NCBI RefSeq assembly: GCF_020520425.1
Contig: NC_079492.1
Location: 1,922,001 to 1,986,000, forward strand
Source of the DNA: Spinacia oleracea
Taxonomy: Eukaryota; Streptophyta; Magnoliopsida; Caryophyllales; Amaranthaceae
Reading direction: 5' to 3'
Length of the DNA: 64,000 nucleotides
In this document: piece by piece, positions 54,401 to 64,000 of the stretch
How positions within the stretch are numbered: position 1 is the stretch's first letter
Layout: every line of letters starts with the position of its first letter
Notes under the pieces: model-generated
Told to the model about the DNA's origin: nothing
The model's input: the letters and a program-made list of their open reading frames with translations, nothing else
The model's database searches: none
Program-made: the position numbers and the translations under genes

Positions 54401-54489
54401 CCATTTCCCACTCGTAGGTCGACTTCACCCTTGCTTAACTTTCTACTTCTTCTTAGTCCCTGTGGATTGGGAACATAAGTGTGAGCCAC
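51424..54489 (-). CDS. Copia pol of cop-C (frame 2 of a broken gag-pol)
   Basis: 1,021 residues covering the C-terminal part of protease-linker, GAG-pre-integrase (WHCRLGH..CESCLLGK), integrase (HTDVCGPM, RSDRGGEYLS, GVSERRNRTLL), reverse transcriptase (YVDDILLIGND) and RNase H (DASFQTD, STTEAEYIAAHEA), ending KHIGEWL as in cop-A. The first ATG here is an artefact of the break: one extra G in a run near 54468-54470 shifts the frame just after protease DTGCGSHLC. Without it the frame would be continuous with the gag at 54443-55390. Confidence 0.9.
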   Translation of the reverse strand: MAHTYVPNPQGLRRSRKLSKGEVDLRVGNGARIAALAVGTYYLSLPSGLVLELEECFHVPSLTKNIISVSCLDAKGFSFLIKDNSCSFYFKEMFYGSARLVNGLYLLDHDKQVYNINTKKAKKNDSDLTYLWHCRLGHINLKRLERLQKEGILEPFDLEDYGKCESCLLGKMTKQPFSKVGERANKLLGLIHTDVCGPMSTNARGGFSYFITFTDDFSRYGYVYLMKHKSESFDKFKEFQSEVENQLGKKIKALRSDRGGEYLSYEFDDHLKECGILSELTPPGTPQWNGVSERRNRTLLDMVGSMMGQAELPLEFWGHALNTAALTINRAPSKAVEKTPYELWFGKPPNVSFLKIWGCEVYVKRLISDKLHPKSDKCILVGYPKETKGYYFYNTSENKVFVARDGVFLEKDHISKMTSGRKVDLEEIRVEQQTLENAQDDIQDETQRSLKESGENHGQSRNVTPRRSQRYRSQPERYLGILTNESYDVLLLESDEPATYKQAMTSPSSKQWQEAMQSELDSMSENQVWDLVDLPDGYQAIGSKWVFKMKKGKDGKLEVFKARLVAKGYRQVHGVDYDETFSPVAMLKSIRIMLAIAAYYDYEIWQMDVKTAFLNGVLTESVFMTQPEGFEDPKNAKKVCKLKKSIYGLKQASRSWNIRFDEAVSDFGFIKNADESCVYKKVSGSKIAFLVLYVDDILLIGNDIPMLNSVKIWLGKCFSMKDLGEAQYILGIKIYRDRSKRMIGLSQSTYINKVLDRFKMADSKRGYLPMSHGMTLSKTQCPKTLDERRRMNGIPYASLIGSIMYAMICTRPDVAYALSATSRYQSDPGEAHWTAAKNILKYLKRHKDDFLVYGGDDELIVKGYTDASFQTDKDDFRSQSGFVFCLNGGAVSWKSAKQSTIADSTTEAEYIAAHEAAKEAIWLRKFIGELGVVPSIKGPIALYCDNNGAIAQAKEPRHHQRVKHVLRRFHLLREFVERKEVEISKIGTDDNISDPLTKPLPQAKHNSHTAAMGIKHIGEWL

Positions 54490-55390
54490 AACCTGTATCT
54501 AATACCCAAGAAGTTGAATTAGCAAGTATACAGTCTATAACGAAAATACCTGAAGATGGAACGACTGTTCCGTTCTTCTGATCTTCCTTTAGCTTCAAGC
54601 AATCTCTCTTCCAATGCCCCTTCTTCTTGCAGTAGAAGCATTCGGATTCAGAAGTGGGTTGACTGACCTTCCTCTTTGCAGATTTGGCGCCAGTTTGCTT
54701 AGTTGGGCTGGCCTTGTTGCCACCTTTCTTAGCATTCCTCTTCTTTCCAGATTTCTTGAACTTGCCCCCACGCACCATAAGCACATCCTGCTTATCACTT
54801 TTGAGCGTCTTTTCAGCGGTCTTCAGCATACCGTGAAGCTCAGTGAGCGTTTTGTCCAGACTATTCATACTGTAGTTCAGTTTGAACTGATCATACCCGC
54901 TATGAAGAGAATGGAGGATGGTGTCTATAGCCATTTCCTGAGAAAATTGCTGATCCAGCCGACTCATATTCTCAATGAGTCCAATCATTTTGAGAACATG
55001 TGGACTTACGGGCTCGCCTTTCTTAAGTTTGGTCTCAAGAATTTGCCTATGAGTCTCGAATCTTTCGACTCGAGCCAGATCTTGGAACATGTTCTTCAAC
55101 TCACTGATGATTGTGAAAGCATCTGAGTTGATGAACGTTTTCTGCAGATCCGCACTCATGGTGGCGAGCATTAGACATTTCACATCCTTGTTGGCATCAA
55201 TCCAACGATTGAGGGCTGCCTGAGTGACCCCGTCGCCTGCAGCTTCGGGCATCGCCTCATCTAGGACATACTCCTTTTCTTCCTGCATAAGAACTATTTG
55301 CAAGTTCCTTTGCCAGTCAAGGAAGTTTTTCCCGTTCAACTTCTCCTTTTCGAGAATTGATCGAATGTTGAATGAATTGTTGTTTGCCAT
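54443..55390 (-). CDS. Copia gag-protease of cop-C
   Basis: Starts at MANNNSFNIRSILEKEKL, then a UBN2-type gag (FLDWQRNLQIVL, YVLDEAMPEA, LNRWIDANKDVKCLMLATM, LHSLHSGYDQFKLNY), a Lys-rich stretch, zinc knuckle CFYCKKKGHWKRDC and protease DTGCGSHLC, running out of frame right after it. The gag matches cop-B but differs from cop-A. I chose 55390 because the same MANNN start is seen in cop-B and as a remnant in cop-A. Confidence 0.88.
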   Translation of the reverse strand: MANNNSFNIRSILEKEKLNGKNFLDWQRNLQIVLMQEEKEYVLDEAMPEAAGDGVTQAALNRWIDANKDVKCLMLATMSADLQKTFINSDAFTIISELKNMFQDLARVERFETHRQILETKLKKGEPVSPHVLKMIGLIENMSRLDQQFSQEMAIDTILHSLHSGYDQFKLNYSMNSLDKTLTELHGMLKTAEKTLKSDKQDVLMVRGGKFKKSGKKRNAKKGGNKASPTKQTGAKSAKRKVSQPTSESECFYCKKKGHWKRDCLKLKEDQKNGTVVPSSGIFVIDCILANSTSWVLDTGCGSHLCSQSTGTKKK

Positions 55391-56829
55391 ATTAAAAACT
55401 ACAATTGAAAAGAATAAACAAATAAATAACCATTCACAGTTTCTCTTAATAAACTTAAATGTTGTTTGCCATACATGCATAATTCAATGTTTATTAAGCA
55501 TTTTATTCAAATTATGTGTTCCGGCAGGTGTGAATAAAATGATTCCAAGATCCTAAAATCATTGAAGAACTAAGCACAGTTTGTCGACTTAATCCTAAAA
55601 CATCTTAGGTAAGCAAAAGCCTTTTGCTAATAGTCTAGAAACTATTCTTGGTTGATAGGCACGTCTAAGAACTTATTAGGTAAACCTATCGATTTTGCCA
55701 CGACATAAAAGGACTCCTTACTTATATCGTTGAGTTTCACCAAAACTAACATGTACTCACATATTATTTGTGTACCTTGCCCCTTTAGGACCAATAAGTA
55801 ACACCTCGCTGAGCGAAAACTATTACTAGATTGATGTAAAGGATATCCAAGCAAGTGTATATTTTGGCATGGCACCTTTTAACTCAATTTTTAAGTTTGG
55901 AACTTAAGGCTCTTACTATGTTGGTTAGATTTTAAGTGAACTAAAATCCTTAATCATGCAACATAATCAAGCTTTGATCTCATGCATTTTAAGACATATT
56001 TAAAAGCAATAAATAACTTAAAACATGCATAAGATAAATGTGATCTAGTATGGCCCGACTTCATCTTGAAGCTTTAACTTCAAAGTCCGTCTTGAAAATC
56101 TCCGTGGGAGGCACCATTTTCTTCAAATAGGATAAGCTATAACTAATTACAACTATTTGATGGTACGCAGACCATATTTGAATTGAAAAATAACTTTGGT
56201 ACTTCAGACCAATTACATTCAAATTAATGGTACGCATACCATATTTTCTATCCTATTTGGGCCATACTAGTCACTTCATAACCTGCAAAACAGTACATAT
56301 ACAATATATACCATTCACCCATTCATTATCATGAATGGCCCACATAGCTGGTTAGTAAAACACATTATGCATCACGTAAACATTTGCAGCAATTAATCAA
56401 GGGCACCAATAATCTACCAATTATTCAGTCCTTATTAATTCTAATCAAGTTGTTTTAACCTTAAGGATTTGTAGACCTAATCAAGAGTTTATGACTAAAA
56501 AACGCTCCCACTTAAACCAATAAATTCATATGCTTTACTAATTTTAAACATAAAAATGTATTTCTAGTCTAACCGGAAACATACAAATTTAATTAAAATT
56601 TAAAGCTCATATAAATTTATAATTGAATCCAAAAAGTTTAATTTAATTTCAGTCGTATTTAAATTAATTCATGATTTTAATTTTAATAAAATAATTAGAA
56701 TAAATAACATTTATTATAATTACAATATTCAAAATTAAAATCCAAGAAAATAATTTAAATTATTAATTTTATAATTAATTAAAATTACGTGAACTGAAAT
56801 TTTCAAATTAAACATTCAAAACGATCTAA

Positions 56830-57420
56830 TCGTAACGCAAACACCCTACGCATTGCACGCCCATGGGCCGCCCGCACACAGCCATCGATGGCCATGTGCG
56901 CGCAGCCCATGCGCTCGTCGCATAGCTGCTGCATTTCCATCGCAAGCCATCGCACGCTGCGCGCGCGCCAGCGCTCGTCGCACGCGAGCCATCGCTCGCA
57001 GTGCGCGCGAGCCATCGCTCGCTGTGCGCGCGACATCGCTCGCTGTGCGCGCGACATCGCTCGCTGTGCGTGCGAGCCATCGCTCTCTGGGCGCGCGACA
57101 TCGCTCGCTGGGCGCGCGACATCACTCGCTGTGCGCGCGAGCAACGCTGGGCGCAGCGCTCGTGGCACGCGAGCTTGCGCTCGCTGCGCGCGAGGCTGCG
57201 CGCTCTTGCGCGAGGCAGTGCGCGTTGTGGCGCAGCTCGCTTGCTGCCCACACGCGACTGCCTTGGCTCGCCCTTCGCCCATGCCCATTCATCCATTGCT
57301 CGTGGCCCACGACACAAGGCAGGGCTGCTGCCTTGTGCACGTGCACCATGCCTTGCTCATTGCATTCGTGCCGCACGGGCGACGAGCTCCATTGCTCGTC
57401 GTCGCATGCCCGCACTATAC
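56830..57420 (-). repeat. GC-rich tandem-repeat island in the cop-C leader
   Basis: Same island as in cop-A and cop-B, with units of the type CATCGCTCGCTGTGCGCGCGA around 56995-57140. Unit number and order differ from the other copies. Low-complexity open frames on both strands are not taken as genes. Confidence 0.8.
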
Positions 57421-58187
57421 AACACCCCTTAAGGGTAACACGAAGCGTCCATTGCTTTGTGCGTGCAAGTTATATGAACGAATCGCATAAAAAATTTAAA
57501 ATTTATAAAATTAATGACAAATTAATAAATATTATTAATTTCATAATTTTAGGGCGAAAAATCGAAAATTTATTATCCAATTGATTTCCGATTGTTATGG
57601 ATTCAAGTCTAGGTCATAAAAATTTAAAATTTATCATAAATTTACAATTTTTATGGTGGTTTTTAATCATAGGTTTCTAATTAAATTATAATTAATTATG
57701 AAAATCAAATTAATTCCAAATTATTCTAATTTTGAACAAATTAATCATAATTACAAATTAGATTGCATAATTAACAAGGCTAGGCATTCAAACTTGTTAA
57801 ACATATACAGTAGGTCAATCAAAATTCAAGATTTATCAACAAGAATCGCAAATATTTAATTTAACATCTTAAATTTACGAAATTTTGCATTCGAAAAACT
57901 AAAACCTTCGAAAAGTCATAGTTAGGCTTCGAATTTGAGAATTCTGGGTTCGGCAGAAAAAAATTATTTTTGTCAAAATTTTAGAATGCCTTTTACATGC
58001 GAAATTGACACAAAAATCACTCGATTTGGATGAGTAACGAAGAAACTGCCGAAAAACTGCGTACGTATAATTAAATAAACGCAATTTGCAATTAATTAAC
58101 AATTACGAAAATTAATCACCCCTTTTAATTCTTGCAAATTTTTAATATTTAACCATGTTCATGCAATTTAGATTATGAAAATAATAA

Positions 58188-58203
58188 GGGGCTCGTGATA
58201 CCA
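58188..58203 (-). other. Primer binding site of cop-C
   Basis: Minus strand TGGTATCACGAGCCCC next to the 5' LTR, identical to cop-A. Confidence 0.75.
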
Positions 58204-58204
58204 C

Positions 58205-59629
58205 TGTTAGGTTATGATACATATGATATTACATAAATCATGCGGAAACAACCATTAACCCAGGATTACATATTATTTACACATAATCATATAGCATAAT
58301 TTAGATGCATACTCTTTGTTGCGTGCCCTCCCTAGCTGCGCCCGAACCGAACAAGAACAAGTCTTTAGGACTCCAAGTGTCGTCCCTCCGTAGATAGTCC
58401 ACAGCACGTCCGGATCCGCCTTAAGATTGACCAACTAGAATCGCCCTTAAGGTACTAGAATTTTCGGCACTTTTGAGCAAGATGTGTGGCTGAATTTTTC
58501 TCTCAAAAACTCACTTTGAATACTTTGAAACTCGTTATAAATTGTGAACCCTGGCCACATATTTATAGGGGTATGGAAAGGGAATTGGAATCCTATTCAG
58601 ATACAAATTGATTAAACCTAGAATCCTACAAGAACTCTAATTTAATTAATTTATCAAATAGAATTAGGAATTTAATCATTAACCGAACTCTGCACGTTTT
58701 AGGAAACGTGCACGAACACAAACACTTACACACGCACACACGGCAGCCACGATGGGCCGCCCATGCGTGCGCACGAGCAGCAGCCCACGCAGCGAGGCCT
58801 GCGCGAGCTGCAAGCCCACGCAGCTCCCGCGCGCGCTGCGCGCGCTGTGCGCGCTGCCACGGCCTGCTGGGCCTGGCCTTGCGCTGGGCCTGGCGTGGCT
58901 GTTTGTGCGGCGCGCTTGGCTTGCTGGGCGATGGCCTGGCTTCGTGCTGGGCCTCGTCCGGCAGGCCTCGTCCGATGCTTATTCGTACGATACGCTTCCG
59001 ATTAAATTTCCGATTCCGGAATTCATTTCCGATACGAACAATATTTAACATTTCCGATTCCGGAATTAATTTCCGTTTCGAACAAATATTTAATATTTCC
59101 GTTTCCGGAATTATTTTCCGATTCCGGTAATATTTCCGATTCTGACAATATTTCCGTTTCCGGCAATATTTCCGATTCTGGCAATATTTCCATTTCCGAT
59201 AATATTTTCCGATACGTACCATGTTTCCGTTTCCGGCAACATCTACGACTTGAATAATATTTATATTTCCGATACGATCCATATTTCCGTTTCCGGTAAT
59301 ATCATCGTTTCCGGAGTATTCATTTCTTGCCTGTGACGATCTCAGCTCCCACTGAAACCAAGATCCGTCGGTTCCGAATATCCATAGATAGAGTATTTAA
59401 TGCCATTAAATACTTGATCCGTTTACGTACTATTTGTGTGACCCTACGGGTTCAGTCAAGAGTAAGCTGTGGATTAATATCATTAATTCCACTTGAACTG
59501 AAGCGGCCTCTAGCTAGGCATTCAGCTCACTTGATCTCACTGAATTATTAACTTGTTAATTAATACTGAACCGCATTTATTAGACTTAACATAGAATGCA
59601 TACTTGGACCAAGGGCATTATTTCCTTCA
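58205..59629 (-). repeat. 5' LTR of cop-C
   Basis: 1,425 bp, same length as the 3' LTR and nearly identical to it. Followed by the CCTTG duplication and the SINE tail. Confidence 0.92.
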
Positions 59630-59634
59630 CCTTG

Positions 59635-59660
59635 TGGCTCATTTGCACCAAAAAAAAAAA
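59635..59660 (+). mobile_element. SINE, 3' tail with poly(A)
   Basis: TGGCTCATTTGCACC followed by an A run, then the second ATTAACGACACATAC duplication at 59661-59675. It completes the SINE begun at 49032; the Copia target duplication CCTTG lies at the break on both sides. Confidence 0.85.
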
Positions 59661-59685
59661 ATTAACGACACATACACCCCTAAAC

Positions 59686-59929
59686 CCCAACTAGAATTTG
59701 AGCCATTAACGACTACCTGGTGATGACGGGCCAAAAGTAAATGCATTTTGCAACGGGGCTAACAACTAAATAAAGACGAAAATGTATAACCGTCGCAAAT
59801 ATCTTCTACGACGGGGTAACTACGAGATATTTCATTAATAACGACCTTCTTTTATGGCGGATAATCCCGTCACTATATATTGGCTTTTAGCGACGGAATC
59901 CGTCGTCAGTGGAACGATTTCTTATAGTG
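59686..59929. mobile_element. Diverged CACTA-type MITE
   Basis: Ends TTTCTTATAGTG, with interior CCGTCGCAAAT, ACGACGGGG and GCGACGGAATCCGTCG as in the elements at 7993-8241 and 41048-41315. The left end ACTAGAATTTG is a decayed CACTACAAGAATTTG. Right next to the SINE. Confidence 0.6.
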
Positions 59930-60306
59930 CCTTTTGCGCGATCTCATTCGATACAATCATTTAATCACTAATATATCTAATCGGAATTTGAAAAAAATGT
60001 AAAACAAAAACCATTGTAGTCGAGCCACAATCGATAAATCTTAATTAAAATATGCAAGTCTCACCACTTAAGGTGCACCATGCTCTATGTGCACCATAGT
60101 CCACCTTCTAAATTGCGCACCACTTACCATATACGAAGTATTCAATATTTAATTTACAGTAAACCCATAGTAATAGATTGTATTTCATTTCTTCAAAAAA
60201 AAAAAAGTTTACAAATACCTAAATGAGGAATTTAGGGACCAAAAATGTGGTTAAGCCATAATACGTACTCCGTAGTTAACAAGTGTACAAAAGGATACTT
60301 AATTAG
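59930..60306. other. Intergenic, downstream of the GUB_WAK_bind gene
   Basis: AT-rich DNA including the A run at 60197-60207. Should contain the polyadenylation region of the minus-strand gene; no other gene seen. Confidence 0.4.
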
Positions 60307-62469
60307 CTAGAAAAGTCTGTTTTCGTTGGTATGAACACCATGAGTAACAGGTGCATTTGCTCTCAATTTCTTCAAATACCATACGCCTGCTCCAATGCCT
60401 ACTCCAGCAATTGATGCTACGGTCACCGTCCCTATCGCGTCAACACCGGAAAAAAGAAAATCTTAGGCATCTTAAATTTGATTAAATGTGATATATGCCG
60501 ATAAAAAAACCTATTAAAATAAAGCTGACAATCTCTAATACGACAGAACAACAAGATATAACATAATTGCACACAATACAAACACATATGAATGTGATAT
60601 GTTTATCGATCTAAACCTAAGAAGAAAACAAATTTTAATCAATGTTGGTAACCATTAACATGTTTTGAATAACTTCTTTTATACTATATGTAAAATAATA
60701 TTATGGTAGATATACATATACTCTATGTTTACCTTTATGCATTATGAAAGATATTGAAGGATTTTTTTTATTTAAATAGAAAAAATTTATCATTGAAAAA
60801 TAAACGAATTTTGCATTATCTCATTTAACTTTCAAGCATATTGACGTAATTTTTTATCCGTCATACAACAGTTATGGTGAACCCGCCTTAATTAGGAATT
60901 TGTGCGAAACCAATTACCTGCGACTGCTTTAGTGTGTCCACCGTGTCTTTCAACTTGATGATCTGGCACAATCATATATTAAAAGACTAAAGTTAGACTA
61001 TGGTAACTTTAATATATTTTATAATATTTAACAAATTAACTACATTTTCTTTAATGAAAAAACAGGACATACCTTTACAATAAGTAGTTACATTCCTTTC
61101 CTCACACAAGCATACGAAGTCCTGGTTTGACGTATCAAACCCACAAGTACCTCCACCCTTAGCCCGGTCCTGGCACCGGAGGCAGCTCGCCGTGAGCGGG
61201 ATCTCAAAGTCGACTCTAACGCCATATTCGGGCACTTGATCGTAGGGTTGCGAGGTGCCTAACCCGCCAACGCTTTTCCAATGAACACTAGTGTAAGTAT
61301 CACAATGCTTTAACATCATCCTTAACGACTCGGTAGCCTTAGGGTAATAGGAGCAACAAGAGAGTGCTCTTAATGCCTTATTGTTTGGTGCACATTCTGG
61401 GAAATGTCGGCATAAGTAGCTTGCCGGATCACATGTTGTGTCACAACGATCAGGAAACCTCTCGCAGAACATCGGCCTAATAATTTTTTTTTAATATTCA
61501 ATTGTAAAGATTAATATAACAATTAGCACCAAAAAAATCTTAAATCGTACAGAAGTGATTAATTTGTGCAATGTATTCTGTTCAACTTAATTCCACTTAT
61601 TCTAAAATAAATAAGTTCAGATATGTTCATATTTCTTTTGTTCTTTAAATATTGCAGTATGGATGACTTTACGTTCTCCAATACCAACTTTGACTCTAAA
61701 TATTTTGAATTAGGTGTATGTAAAAATTGTATAAATTATAAAAATTAGATACCTAGAAAACATATTTCGATCCGAATCTAACAAAATGTTACATGACTAC
61801 AATTTTTTTAGGTATGAATCAATAAATGACCAAAAGTTAGTGTGAGTAGCGTAAAAAACAAAATCGAACGGAAAATTAGATAAGACAAGTTCATAAAAAG
61901 TAAGGGTTGATCAATTACAACTTTAACTAAATAAGTTTTGATATAAAAAAAATGAAAATCAGGTGAATAAAATGAACCTGTTACAACCCCTTTATTCAAA
62001 ATTAACAAGAAAAAAAATGGTATGGCAAGTAAGTACGTTACCTTGGCTCCATAATGACCTTATCAGGGCTGCAATTAAAGAAAAGATACTCATTTTGGGT
62101 GGAGAGAGACAAGTGCGTACTACTATCAAGGCTAAAAGGCCTAGTGGGCCGAAACCGATCCTCATCCTTACACTCCCACATAAGCGGGTCCGAGACCAAA
62201 ATGTGTGGATCCGAGTAACTGATTGACTTCACCGGGTACCGACCCGAAGGGGTTCGAAGGTGTAAGACGTCTCCAGTGCACGCCAAGATGTGGCGGTAGT
62301 ACGGACTACCGCAACCATCATCGATGGTTAAAGGGTAGTTTATTTGAATCCCTCCGCAGGACGTCCTGCAGAGGGATGATTGGGAGGAAGACAATGTAAC
62401 AATGGTTAGAATGAGGAGGGCGTGTATTTGGGTTGTACAAGTTTTAGAGTGACCCATTTTTAGTTTCAT
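60307..62469 (-). CDS. GUB_WAK_bind domain membrane protein without kinase, four exons
   Basis: Exons by eye: complement 62469-62042, 61476-61073, 60962-60918 and 60431-60307, with consistent phases (2, 1, 1), GT donors and AG acceptors; 333 residues. A signal peptide (HALLILTIVTLSSSQS) is followed by the galacturonan-binding type domain CGGIQINYPLTIDDGCGSPYY..LACTG..DPLMWEC, then a Cys-rich part (CERFPDRCDTTCD, SCCSYYP, CLRCQDRAKGGGTCGF, FVCLCEERNVTTYC) like the WAK-associated C-terminal domain. Exon 3 adds DHQVERHGGHTKAVA; exon 4 codes a membrane segment (VTVASIAGVGIGAGVWYL) and a short tail. No kinase domain follows, so it is probably a wall-facing membrane protein that may partner with other receptors. 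Start could also be 62457 or further up at 62544. Confidence 0.85.
61636..61875. mobile_element. Degenerate Stowaway-like MITE in intron 1 of the GUB_WAK_bind gene
   Basis: Interior words CAACTTTGACTC, CCGAATCTAACA, ATGACCAAAAG and GTGTGAGTAGCGTAAAAAAC match the MITE at 39874-40126 in the same order, but the ends have decayed. Old copy. Confidence 0.55.
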
Positions 62470-62771
62470 TTTCTTTGTGTGTGTTAAGTGAGAAAATTGG
62501 ATTAGATTGAGAGTATGAGTAAGTGTTGTTGGGTTTTGAGTCAAGTTTGAGTGTTACAAGTAAAGAATCTCTTTAATTATTTGTTAATTAGAATTTATTT
62601 ATTTTTGCTTTGTTTCTCTTTAATTATTATTACTCACTTTTGGGTTCTTTTAAATTATTAAATTGTTAGTTTGTTACTAATAACTTTTGTTGCTTTATTT
62701 CTACCGAGCTAACTTTATGTGAATTAGAAGTGTGTTACGTTGATCAATTTTAGTTGAGGTAGAAAATAGTA

Positions 62772-63097
62772 CTACCTCTGTTTCAAAATGTTATTTACAG
62801 TTATTATTTGAACAAATATTTAAATAAAATAGGAAAAATGTATAAAAAAAAAAGTGGGTGAATGTAATAAAATACGGGTAAAGTAAGATAGATGTGTAAA
62901 AAAGTGGGTGTGTGAAACAAAAAAATTGAATACAGTAAGAGAAACTGAGTGGAAATTTGCGAATGCATGTTGTGGAGTAAGACGAAGAGGGGTAACATAT
63001 TAAATTTTCATGTCCAAAAATAGAATAAAGAACAATGTAAATAACATTATGAAAGAGAATAAAACATAAAGTATAGAGATCATTTTGTACCGGAGTA
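62772..63097. mobile_element. Stowaway-like MITE
   Basis: Left end CTACCTCTGTTTCAAAATG, right end CATTTTGTACCGGAGTAAT as an imperfect inverse. The interior resembles 6795-7015 and 2355-2681. Upstream of the GUB_WAK_bind gene. Confidence 0.6.
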
Positions 63098-63222
63098 ATA
63101 ACGTTTAAAAAAAATAGTGCACATATTTATACGTATACCTCCTCTTATCCTTGTTCCCTCAAGCTCGATCCTTTCCCTTTCCCTTTTCCTTTTCCTAATA
63201 CCTCGTATCCAAACGAAGTGAG

Positions 63223-63589
63223 CTAGGAGGAGGGGGAAACAAAGGAACTAGTCCATGAAATAAAGTCACGGCCATATGTGTATTTCCAATCGTTAGGTAA
63301 ACCACACAGTTTGACACTTTGTAACTTCCCACGACTAAAATCATATTTAACAAAAACCCTTTCACCTAAAACTATTAAGATTTCCTTTCCGTTCTCTGAA
63401 TAAGCACAAGGCAATGGCGGAGTATAAGTGTATACTCTGCTAACGACTTGTTTGATCAGTGATAGACAGTCTATCAATTTCACCCATGATCGATTTAATG
63501 AGCCACCGTCGTAGTTGTTCTTCATCACCCACATTCGCATGTAATACACTTCTTTTTCTTCGGACTCCTTAGACCACGACGAAGCATAC
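63223..63589 (-). CDS. F-box-associated protein, last exon (partial gene)
   Basis: Minus-strand exon with acceptor TTCTATTAG just before 63589; it encodes YASSWSKESEEKEVYYMRMW, then VMKNNYDGGSLNRSWVKLI, CAYSENGKEILIVLGERVFV, KYDFSRGKLQSVKLCGLPND and a stop at 63223. This is the C-terminal part of an F-box-associated (FBA) domain, as in SCF ubiquitin-ligase substrate receptors. The remaining exons, including the F-box, lie beyond the window end or were not found in 63590-64000. It is a paralogue of the broken gene at 9774-34340. Confidence 0.7.
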
Positions 63590-64000
63590 CTAATAGAAGA
63601 AGAAAAAGGAAAAGTTTGTTTTAATAAGTCGATCCATATAAGTTCAAATAATATAAGTTCATATATATAATTTCAGATAACATATATGTATTCAAAACAA
63701 TAAGCGGATACTGATCGACCCGAAATGAACCAACCCTGGTCAACAACGTTGAGCTGAGGGCCGAAATGACACCTCCGTCGTCGTGCTTCTAATGTGAAGT
63801 ACTCCCAACTTCCCTATTCCGAAGATATATATTAAAACGAATCTAACAAGACTTAACCTAACATGACTATATTATTTTTTATAGGATAATGAGAGATCAT
63901 AATCAAAGTTTTTAAAATTTGACCTAAAAATTTAGGGCAGTCAGTGGATCATTTAGATTAATACATTTGGTACGTATAAACGTCCAACGAAAGCAGTGAC
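63590..64000. other. Probable intron of the F-box-type gene; MITE fragment
   Basis: No coding sequence recognised. Around 63800-63880, TACTCCCAACTTCCCTATTCC and AAACGAATCTAACAAGACTT resemble part of a Stowaway element cut short. The last bases show no gene feature. Confidence 0.4.

Larger units (their letters stand above)
49135..59629 (-). mobile_element. 10.5-kb Copia retrotransposon (cop-C), TSD CCTTG
   Basis: Complete element in reverse orientation, inserted into the SINE. Target duplication CCTTG at 49130-49134 and 59630-59634. LTRs of 1,425 bp each (49135-50559 and 58205-59629) differ at about three positions that I could find. Internal parts on the minus strand: primer site, 2.8-kb leader with GC-rich island, gag, pol, polypurine tract. 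A single-base insertion breaks gag from pol. Same family as the composite at 11856-28282. Confidence 0.93.

Overview
The window looks like nuclear DNA of a eudicot plant. It has spliced genes with GT..AG introns, class III peroxidase, PPR, STIG1-like, DUF1068 and GUB_WAK_bind families, and many Copia LTR retrotransposons, MITEs, hAT/CACTA elements and a tRNA-derived SINE. The style of the genes and repeats would suit Caryophyllales/Amaranthaceae (spinach, beet or quinoa relatives), but that is a weak guess from memory.

Layout. 314-4371 (-): intact class III peroxidase in three exons, with MITEs in both introns. 6424-8491 (-): DUF1068 membrane protein that needs a 21-nt microexon; its introns hold a Stowaway MITE and CACTA-type elements. 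9774-34340 (-): one F-box-associated gene broken into four pieces by three LTR-element insertions: a 1.7-kb solo-LTR-like element (TSD CCTAA), a 16.4-kb composite Copia element (TSD CAAAC) and a 5.3-kb Copia element with identical LTRs (TSD GCAAT). 35244-37541 (-): E-subclass PPR gene; a Tourist-like MITE sits exactly at its stop codon. 37.5-43.3 kb: no genes, only hAT, Stowaway, CACTA and Tourist elements. 43484-43981 (+): STIG1-like secreted Cys-rich protein. 45815-48491: a 2.7-kb element with terminal inverted repeats. 49032-59660: a SINE split by a young 10.5-kb Copia element of the same family as the composite. 60307-62469 (-): four-exon secreted/membrane protein with a GUB_WAK_bind domain and no kinase. 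63223-63589 (-): last exon of a second F-box-associated gene.

The most unusual feature is the large Copia family, present as three copies: cop-A (sense half of the composite), cop-B (antisense half of the composite) and cop-C (49135-59629). All share LTR, a 2.8-kb leader with a GC-rich tandem-repeat island, and nearly the same pol. Cop-A carries an unrelated-looking gag, while cop-B and cop-C share another. In the composite, an inverted partial cop-B is embedded inside the 3' LTR of cop-A; the junctions show short homologies and a 22-bp palindrome, and the outer ends share one TSD, so the whole chimera probably inserted as one unit after template switching during reverse transcription. I found no CRISPR, operon, phage or other prokaryotic-type system, and no standalone tRNA or rRNA gene. 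All positions, splice sites and comparisons were read by eye.
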